DNA from: UBA7887 sp964408735
Lineage (GTDB): Bacteria; Pseudomonadota; Alphaproteobacteria; UBA7887
Reading direction: 5' to 3'
Length of the DNA: 37,177 nt
Assembly: GCA_964408735.1 (NCBI GenBank)
Contig: CAYPAX010000041.1
Coordinates: forward strand, 1-37,177
Under the pieces are notes generated by a model, which searched no databases, was not told the origin of the DNA, and was given only the letters and a program-made list of their open reading frames with translations. Below are positions 31,117-37,177 of the stretch, piece by piece. Every line of letters starts with the position of its first letter. Positions within the stretch are counted from its first letter, which is position 1. A program made the position numbers and the translations under genes.

Positions 31117-32391
31117 ATGTTCGATATCAAAGCGATACGCGATAATTCTGAGGCTTTCGATGCAGGTATGGCGCGGCGTGGGCTGGGGCCGCAATCGCCC
31201 GAGCTGCTGGCCATCGATGCCGATCGCCGGGCGGCCATTGCCGAGGCCCAGGCGGTGCAGACCGAGCGCAATGCGCGCTCCAAGGCGATCGGTGCCGCCA
31301 AGGCCAAGGGCGAGGACGCGGATGCGCTGATCGCCGAGGTGGCGGCGCTGAAGACGCGGCTGCAAGCGGGCGAGGAGGCGGCGAAGGCGCTTGAAGCGCG
31401 CCTCAATGATGCGCTTGCGGGTCTGCCCAATATCCCCGCCGATGACGTGCCCGACGGCCTCGACGAAAGCGCCAACGTAGAAGTGCGCAAGGTCGGCGAG
31501 CCCAAGGCTTTCGATTTTGCGCCGCGACAGCATTTCGAGCTCGGCGAGGCTTCCGGCCAGATGCGCTTCGACGATGCCGCGCGCATGTCCGGCGCCCGCT
31601 TCGTCGCCCTGTCCGGCCCCCTGGCGCGTCTGGAGCGGGCGTTGGCCGCCTTCATGCTCGATCTGCAGACCACCGAGCACGGCTATATGGAAGTGCGGCC
31701 GCCCTATCTGGTGCGCGACAACGCCATGTTCGGCACCGGCCAGCTGCCCAAGTTCGCCGAGGACCTGTTTCCGGCCGGTGACGGCTATTGGCTGATCCCC
31801 ACCGCCGAGGTACCCCTGACCAATCTCGTGCGCGAGCAGATTCTCGATGCCGCCTCACTGCCCATGCGCGTGACGGCGCACACCCCGTGCTTCCGTGCCG
31901 AGGCGGGCGCGGCGGGCAAGGACACCCGCGGCATGATCCGCCTGCATCAGTTCGACAAGGTGGAGCTGGTCTCGATCGTCGCGCCGGAGGATTCCGATGC
32001 CGAGCTCGAGCGCATGACGGGCTGCGCCGAGGAAGTGCTCAAGCGCCTCGGCCTCGCCTATCGCGCGGTGCTGCTGTCGGCCGGCGACATGGGCTTCGGC
32101 GCGCGGCGGACCTACGATCTCGAGGTCTGGCTGCCGGGCCAGGACACCTATCGCGAAATTTCCAGCTGCTCGAGCTGCGGCGACTTCCAGGCCCGGCGCA
32201 TGAACGCGCGCTACCGCTCAGCCGGCGAGAAGGGCACCCGCTTCGTGCACACCTTGAACGGCTCCGGCCTGGCGGTCGGCCGCACTTTGGTCGCGGTCAT
32301 GGAGACCTATCAGAACGCCGACGGCACCGTCAGCGTTCCGGACGCGCTGAAGCCCTATATGGGCGGCATTGAGGTGGTCGGGCCGCAATGA
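31117..32391 (+). CDS. serS: seryl-tRNA synthetase
   Basis: 424 residues, usual length. N-terminal coiled-coil tRNA-binding arm (RRAAIAEAQAVQTERNARSK and neighbouring heptads), then class II motifs: TAEVPLTNLV, CFRAEAGAAGKDTRGMIRLH (motif 2), and the motif 3 segment NGSGLAVGRTLVAVMETYQ. It starts two bases after the tatC stop and overlaps surE by four bases. Confidence 0.97.
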   Translation: MFDIKAIRDNSEAFDAGMARRGLGPQSPELLAIDADRRAAIAEAQAVQTERNARSKAIGAAKAKGEDADALIAEVAALKTRLQAGEEAAKALEARLNDALAGLPNIPADDVPDGLDESANVEVRKVGEPKAFDFAPRQHFELGEASGQMRFDDAARMSGARFVALSGPLARLERALAAFMLDLQTTEHGYMEVRPPYLVRDNAMFGTGQLPKFAEDLFPAGDGYWLIPTAEVPLTNLVREQILDAASLPMRVTAHTPCFRAEAGAAGKDTRGMIRLHQFDKVELVSIVAPEDSDAELERMTGCAEEVLKRLGLAYRAVLLSAGDMGFGARRTYDLEVWLPGQDTYREISSCSSCGDFQARRMNARYRSAGEKGTRFVHTLNGSGLAVGRTLVAVMETYQNADGTVSVPDALKPYMGGIEVVGPQ

Positions 32392-33161
32392 GCGACATAG
32401 CGGGCATGCGGGTGCTGATCTCCAACGACGACGGCATCGGCGCGCCCGGGATTGAGCGGCTGGAGCGTATCGCCGGCGAGATCACCGACGATGTCTGGGT
32501 GGTGGCGCCCGAGCGCGACAATAGCGGCGCCGGCCATTCGCTGACCTTGTCCGAGCCGGTGCGCGCGCGCCAGCTCAGCGAGCGCCGCTTTGCGGTCAGC
32601 GGTACGCCGACCGATTGCGTGCTCATGGGCGTGCTGGAGATCATCCCCGACCGCCGGCCCGACCTGGTGCTCTCGGGCATCAACCGCGGCGGCAATCTGG
32701 GGGAGGACATAACCTATTCCGGCACCGTCGCCGCGGCCATGGAGGGCACGCTGCTGGGCATTCCCTCGATCGGGCTCAGCCAGCACAGCGAAAGCCTCCA
32801 GCGCACCCGCTGGTCGACGGCGGAGAGCCATGCGCCTGGCCTGCTGCGCTCCCTGGTCGCGACCGGCTGGCCGGCGAATGTCTTCCTCAATGTCAATTTC
32901 CCCAACGTGGCGGCGGATCAGGTCAAGGGCGTCTCGGTGACCCGCCAGGGCCGGCGCAAGCCGGGCTCCAAGCTCGACCGTCGCAAGGATCCGCGCGGGC
33001 GGCCCTATTACTGGATCGATTCCGCGCGTATCGAGGAACCGACGCTGGAAGGCTCGGACCTTTCCGCCATCTATGACGGGCGCATCTCGGTGACGCCCCT
33101 GCATCTCGATCTCACCCACCATGAGACATGTGTCGCGCTCGGCGCGGCGCTGGCGTCGTGA
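32388..33161 (+). CDS. surE: 5'/3'-nucleotidase SurE
   Basis: 257 residues from an ATG overlapping the serS stop. Metal site residues LISNDDGIGAPG, VAPERDNSGAGHSLT and SGINRGGNLGEDITYSGTVA are the SurE signature. SurE is a cytosolic acid phosphatase acting on nucleoside monophosphates. Next gene pcm overlaps at GTGA, the usual surE-pcm pair. Confidence 0.97.
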   Translation: MSDIAGMRVLISNDDGIGAPGIERLERIAGEITDDVWVVAPERDNSGAGHSLTLSEPVRARQLSERRFAVSGTPTDCVLMGVLEIIPDRRPDLVLSGINRGGNLGEDITYSGTVAAAMEGTLLGIPSIGLSQHSESLQRTRWSTAESHAPGLLRSLVATGWPANVFLNVNFPNVAADQVKGVSVTRQGRRKPGSKLDRRKDPRGRPYYWIDSARIEEPTLEGSDLSAIYDGRISVTPLHLDLTHHETCVALGAALAS

Positions 33162-33814
33162 GCGCCGCTGCCCTCGATTACGAGACCCGCAAGGCACGCC
33201 TGGTGCTCGATTTGCGCCAGGCAGGGGTGACCGACACCAAGGTACTCGCCGCCATCGAATCGATCCCGCGCGAAAGGTTCGTCGGTGCCAGCCTGGCCAC
33301 CCATGCCTATGACGACAGCGCCCTGCCAATAGAATGCGGCCAGACCATCAGCCAGCCGGCGGTCGTCGCCTGGATGACCGTCGGCCTGCAGCTCGGCGAG
33401 CGCATGAAGGTGCTGGAGGTCGGCACGGGCAGCGGCTATCAGGCGGCGGTGCTGTCGAAGCTTTGCCGACGGGTCTACACCATTGAGCGCTACCGCCCGC
33501 TGTTGCGCCAGGCCGAGGCGCGCTTTCGCGCCCTGGAGCTCAACAACATCACCAGCAAGGTGGGAGACGGCGCGCTGGGCTGGCCGGAGCAGGCGCCCTT
33601 CGACCGCATCATCGTCACTGCCGCCGCGCCGGAGCCGCCACCGGCGCTGCTCGACCAGCTCGCTGTGGGCGGTATCATGGTGTTGCCCCTCGGCGGAGCC
33701 GACGAGATCCAGACCCTGGTGCGGATCAGGCGCGACGGCGATGGCTACCACCGCGACAAGATATTCGCGGTGCGTTTTGTGCCCCTGCTCCCCGGCGTGG
33801 CGGAGGACGACTAG
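33158..33814 (+). CDS. pcm: protein-L-isoaspartate O-methyltransferase
   Basis: 218 residues from a GTG overlapping the surE stop; the longer frame upstream is a surE shadow. SAM-binding motif VLEVGTGSGYQAAVLS, the IPRERFVG and GQTISQPAVVAWM segments, and post-I motif VYTIERYRPL, IIVTAAAPEPP and GGIMVLPLGG fit Pcm, which repairs isoaspartyl residues using S-adenosylmethionine. Confidence 0.95.
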   Translation: MSAAALDYETRKARLVLDLRQAGVTDTKVLAAIESIPRERFVGASLATHAYDDSALPIECGQTISQPAVVAWMTVGLQLGERMKVLEVGTGSGYQAAVLSKLCRRVYTIERYRPLLRQAEARFRALELNNITSKVGDGALGWPEQAPFDRIIVTAAAPEPPPALLDQLAVGGIMVLPLGGADEIQTLVRIRRDGDGYHRDKIFAVRFVPLLPGVAEDD

Positions 33815-34777
33815 ATGCGATTGACGCTATGCCTCGTTTGTCTCACCTTGTCCGCCTGTCTGCGGCCCTGGCCGGCACCGGCACCGGTGGCGCCCGAAGC
33901 GCAAGGCGCTGCCTCGGTGGAGGTGGTCGAAGGCGGCGCTGAGGCCGTAGCGTCGGGATCGGTCACGGTCGCCGTCGGCGATACGCTTTATGCCATCGCC
34001 CGCCGCCGCGACGTTGCCATCCGCAGCCTCATCGAAGCCAACCGGCTGACACCGCCCTACACCCTCATTCCCGGCCAGCGGCTGGCGGTGCCGAGCCTGC
34101 CCGAGTATCGCGTCGCCGAGGGGGATACCCTATACCGAATCTCGCGCTGCACAGGCGTCGACATGGCCGTGCTCAGCCGCCTCAACGGCATCGCCCCGCC
34201 CTACCTGATAGCCGCTGGACAGCGCCTGCGCGTGCCGCCGCCCACGCGGGCGCCCGAATGCCCGGAACGGGGCCAAGTGGTCGTCGCCGCTGCGGTACCG
34301 CCACCACCGCCGCCGCCGGTGGAGGTGGTGCCCGTGGTGGCGACCCCGATCCCGCCACCGACACCCGGGCCGCCGGCGGAGCCGCCGGCGCTCGCCGGCG
34401 GGCGCTTTCTCTGGCCAGTCGAGGGGCCCTTGCTCGCGGCCTATGGCCGCCAGGCGAGCGGGCGCCAGAACGACGGCGTCAATATCGCAGCCCCTGCCGG
34501 CGCGCCGGTGCGCGCGGCGCAAAACGGCGTCGTGGTCTATGCCGGCAACGAGCTGCGCGGCTACGGCAATCTGCTGCTGGTGCGCCACGCCGAGGGCTGG
34601 ACCTCGGCCTATGCCCACAATGCCCGCCTGCTGGTCGGGCGCGGTGCCACGGTCTCACGCGGCCAGGTCATCGCGGAAGTGGGTCAGAGCGGCAACGTGA
34701 CACGCCCGCAAAGCCACTTCGAGCTGCGCCGCGGCGCCGAAGCGGTCGATCCGCAAAAGCATCTCGCCAGGGAGTAA
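33815..34777 (+). CDS. NlpD-like lipoprotein with LysM repeats and degenerate LytM domain
   Basis: 320 residues with a lipoprotein signal (LTLSAC lipobox). Two LysM repeats (about 51-92 and 98-140), each with GDTLYxI and PGQRL/AGQRL patterns, then a Pro-rich linker and a C-terminal M23/LytM domain. In the M23 domain the first zinc ligands are lost (QNDGVNIAAP instead of HxGxD), while AYAHN and SHFELR retain His. This is the NlpD/EnvC type of catalytically inactive factor that activates cell-wall amidases at division. The position right after pcm is the usual one for nlpD. Starts at the base after the pcm stop. Confidence 0.88.
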   Translation: MRLTLCLVCLTLSACLRPWPAPAPVAPEAQGAASVEVVEGGAEAVASGSVTVAVGDTLYAIARRRDVAIRSLIEANRLTPPYTLIPGQRLAVPSLPEYRVAEGDTLYRISRCTGVDMAVLSRLNGIAPPYLIAAGQRLRVPPPTRAPECPERGQVVVAAAVPPPPPPPVEVVPVVATPIPPPTPGPPAEPPALAGGRFLWPVEGPLLAAYGRQASGRQNDGVNIAAPAGAPVRAAQNGVVVYAGNELRGYGNLLLVRHAEGWTSAYAHNARLLVGRGATVSRGQVIAEVGQSGNVTRPQSHFELRRGAEAVDPQKHLARE

Positions 34778-34784
34778 CGAGCCC

Positions 34785-37112
34785 ATGACAGCGCCAGCTT
34801 CCGAAACCCTGAAATCGGTGGTGTGCTCGAGTTGCGACGGCTTCTGCCCGCTGGCGGCCAAGGTCGAGGACGGCCGTGTGGTCAAGGTTACGACGCGCGA
34901 GCACCCCTTCTTCAAGGACGCGATCTGCATGAAAGGCGCCTATGCGCCGAAGTCCTTTGCCCATCCCGACCGCCTCATGCATCCCCTCAAGCGGGCCGGC
35001 GCGCGCGGCGAAGGCAAGTGGCAACAGGTGAGCTGGGACGAGGCGATGGACGATATCGCCGGCCGCCTGCAAGAGGTCATCCGGCGCCACGGCCCGGAAG
35101 CTTTCGCGGTCTCGGCGAGCCCCGCCAATATGAGCCTTGACAACGGGCTCGGCCGCCGCTTCATGAACCTCCTCGGCTCGCCCAACTACATCAGCGGCGT
35201 GGCCTATTGCATGGGCAATACGGCGGCCGTGAACCGCATGGTCTATGGCTGGTATCCGCGCGGCGACATTCTCAATTCGAAATGCATCGTGCTGTTCGGC
35301 CACGACCCGCGCCGCCATAGCTGGACGATCGAATACAAGTACATCCGCACGGCCCAGGCCGGCGGCGCCAAGCTGATCGTGCTCGACCCGCGCAAGAGCG
35401 AAAACGCCGAAGTGGCCGATATCTGGCTGCCGCTGCGCGCGGGCACCGACGCGGCGATGACCTTCGGCTGGCTCAACGTCATCCTGGAAGAAGAGCTCTA
35501 CGACAAGGACTTCGTGCGCGACTGGTGCACGGGCTTCGAGGCCTTCGCCGAGCGGGTGCGCGAATACCCCCTCGACCGGGTCGCCGAGATCACCGGCGTC
35601 GATGGCGAACTCATCGCCGCAGCCGCGCGGATGTACGCCACCACGACGCCCGGCGTCATCCCCTGGTCGCCGATCACCGACCAGCAGGTCTCCAGCACCT
35701 CGGCCATCCGGTTGCAATGCGCCCTGCGGGCGCTGTGCGGCAATCTCGACGTCAAGGGCGGCGAGATGATGACGGGCTTCCATCCCGGTATCCGCTCGGA
35801 GACAGAAATCGAGATGCACGGGGCCTTGGCGGACGAGCAGAAGGCGAAGCAGCTCGGGGCCGAGCAGTTCCCCGTCTTCAGCTACCGCGGCATGGCGCCG
35901 CTGGCGGCGGCGACCGAGAAGGTCTGGGGCAGCGAATGGGCCAACCTCGTCGGCGGCTGCTACATGGCCAACCCCTATGCCCTGTTCAAGGCCATGGCGG
36001 AGGGCGATCCCTATCCCGTCAAGGCGTTCTTCGCGCTCGCCAACAACACCCATCAGTCCTACGCCAACACTGCGCGCATTCATGCCGCGCTGATGAGCCA
36101 GGATCTGATCGTCGCCTACGAACACGTGCTGACGCCGACGGCGCAGCTTGCCGACTACGTGCTGCCCGGCGATGCCTGGCTGGAGCGCCCGAGCATGATG
36201 GTGGGGCTCAGCGAACAGGCCATGGCGCCGCCCGGCGAGTGCCGCAGCGCGGTGCATTTCTGGTGCGAGCTTGCCCGGCGCATGGGGCTCGCCGAGCATT
36301 TCCCGTGGACCTCGGCGGAAGCGCTGTTCGACTATCGGTTGGAGCCGTCCGCCGTGACCTGGGACGAGGTGGTGGGCGAGGGGCGCCTGCCGCGGGCGGC
36401 GAATGCCGAGCGCAAATATCTCGAGACGGGCTTCGCGACGCCGTCAGGCAAGGTCGAGCTGTCGTCCTCGGTGCTCGACGGGCTCGGCTTCGACCCCTTG
36501 CCGTACTACCGGGAGGGCGCAAGGCCGGACAGCGACTATCCGCTGTCGATGTTCATCGGCCTGCCCGACGACGAATATTACCGCACCGGCCACCGCCACA
36601 TTCCGGAGCTGCGCCGGCGCGCCCAGGATCCGGCCTATTTCGTCAGCGCCGACGACGCCCGTGCGCTTGGCCTGGAAGACGGCGATTGGGCCGAGGTCGC
36701 CACCAGGACCGGCACCATGCTGGGCCGGGCCTATGTGCGCTCGAGCATGCCGCAGGGGCTGGTGCGCGTGCCGCACGGCTGGTGGAAGCCCGAATCCCAA
36801 AGCGAGCTGTCTGGCATGTGGGATTTCGGCGACGCCCAGATCACCGCCGACGACGATGCGGAGCTGATCGACCTGGAGCAGGGCATACCGCACATGAAAG
36901 GCGCGCCCTGTGCCTTGCGCAAGCTCGATGCCGCCGAGGTCGCCAAGCTGGAAGAGACCTACGGCCCTACCGACGCTCTGCCGCGCGGACCCGAAGCCAA
37001 GGCGCGGCGTTCAAACCGCGCCACGGCGGACTTCATGCACGACCACGACTTCGCCGACGACGTCGAGTTCGAGGCGGTGGAGCTGTCGCTCTACGGCAAG
37101 AGCTCGCCTTAG
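34785..37112 (+). CDS. molybdopterin-dependent oxidoreductase (DMSO reductase family), cytosolic
   Basis: 775 residues. N-terminal 4Fe-4S motif CSSCDGFCPLAAKV plus CMKG, then FdhF/nitrate-reductase-like domains: KWQQVSWDEAMDDIA, SPANMSLDNGLGRRF, AYCMGNTAAV (Cys at the likely Mo-ligand site), KLIVLDPRKSENAEVADIWL, TPTAQLADYVLPG, and a C-terminal MopB-binding domain (FVSADDARALGLEDGDWAEV). No twin-arginine signal peptide, so it is cytosolic. Substrate is unknown; family relatives include formate dehydrogenases, thiosulfate/polysulfide reductases and phenol-ring transhydroxylases. The gene follows nlpD-like by seven bases, on the same strand. No electron-transfer subunit is seen in the window. 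Confidence 0.85.
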   Translation: MTAPASETLKSVVCSSCDGFCPLAAKVEDGRVVKVTTREHPFFKDAICMKGAYAPKSFAHPDRLMHPLKRAGARGEGKWQQVSWDEAMDDIAGRLQEVIRRHGPEAFAVSASPANMSLDNGLGRRFMNLLGSPNYISGVAYCMGNTAAVNRMVYGWYPRGDILNSKCIVLFGHDPRRHSWTIEYKYIRTAQAGGAKLIVLDPRKSENAEVADIWLPLRAGTDAAMTFGWLNVILEEELYDKDFVRDWCTGFEAFAERVREYPLDRVAEITGVDGELIAAAARMYATTTPGVIPWSPITDQQVSSTSAIRLQCALRALCGNLDVKGGEMMTGFHPGIRSETEIEMHGALADEQKAKQLGAEQFPVFSYRGMAPLAAATEKVWGSEWANLVGGCYMANPYALFKAMAEGDPYPVKAFFALANNTHQSYANTARIHAALMSQDLIVAYEHVLTPTAQLADYVLPGDAWLERPSMMVGLSEQAMAPPGECRSAVHFWCELARRMGLAEHFPWTSAEALFDYRLEPSAVTWDEVVGEGRLPRAANAERKYLETGFATPSGKVELSSSVLDGLGFDPLPYYREGARPDSDYPLSMFIGLPDDEYYRTGHRHIPELRRRAQDPAYFVSADDARALGLEDGDWAEVATRTGTMLGRAYVRSSMPQGLVRVPHGWWKPESQSELSGMWDFGDAQITADDDAELIDLEQGIPHMKGAPCALRKLDAAEVAKLEETYGPTDALPRGPEAKARRSNRATADFMHDHDFADDVEFEAVELSLYGKSSP

Positions 37113-37177
37113 AGCACTTCACGGTTAGATGGAACCGGTTTGACCGGTCTCAGCGCCGTCCTGGCTAGGCGCGCGTC
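37113..37177. other. window-end intergenic sequence with a short inverted repeat
   Basis: ACCGGT, TTG, ACCGGT at 37135-37149 is both a direct and an inverted repeat. The preceding CACTTCACGGTTAGATGGAA resembles dispersed repeats seen in some alphaproteobacteria, but I cannot confirm that here. No gene is seen before the window ends. Confidence 0.3.

Noticed and set aside
34668..36299. 543-residue minus-strand frame opposite the molybdopterin gene
   Set aside because: Antisense shadow, no recognisable domain.
1..37177. search for a CRISPR array, tRNA or rRNA gene
   Set aside because: No regularly spaced repeats and no tRNA-like or rRNA-like sequence was recognised by eye.

Overview
This is a GC-rich window from an alphaproteobacterium, probably Rhodospirillales-like or a relative. 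The best evidence is the right half. The order dgt, argS, SPOR protein, nagZ, site-2 protease, scpA, scpB, tatA, tatB, tatC, serS, surE, pcm, nlpD-like is typical of that class. The run of 100 Ns at 23568-23667 shows this is a draft assembly, possibly a metagenome-assembled genome.

Left part (1-7.6 kb): a small secreted protein, a MITE-like hairpin element, a cytosolic reductive-dehalogenase-like iron-sulfur protein, a response regulator without its phospho-acceptor Asp together with a helical partner, a glutathione-S-transferase-like protein, and two tandem paralogues built as cyclase domain, membrane segment, TolB-like domain and TPRs. The two cyclase genes have matching promoter-like sequences at identical spacing.

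Middle part (7.6-18 kb): an accessory, scarred region. It holds a four-gene operon (RidA, Tm-1-like, TIM-barrel PEP-hydrolase-like, second Tm-1-like). Divergent from it are a haloalkane-dehalogenase-like hydrolase and a uroporphyrinogen-decarboxylase-family protein. Then come a 29-codon small ORF, an FGE-sulfatase-domain protein, an enolase-superfamily enzyme, a truncated cyclase-like gene and a DOPA 4,5-dioxygenase-like gene coupled to erpA. Three REP-like palindromes with a shared core lie here, next to a 5'-truncated RAYT transposase. Each palindrome sits at or within about 25 bp of a broken or duplicated gene fragment: a third Tm-1-like 3' end, the RAYT 5' break, and a duplicated enolase 5' end.

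Right part (18-37 kb): the core cluster listed above, with many start/stop overlaps and non-ATG starts. It is interrupted between scpB and tatA by an iron(III) ABC transporter operon that has a Fur-like inverted repeat upstream. It ends with a cytosolic molybdopterin oxidoreductase. The most interesting signals are the REP-linked duplications, the doubled Tm-1/TIM-barrel operon (a split counterpart of the tomato Tm-1 protein), and the duplicated cyclase-TolB-TPR genes with a truncated third relative.
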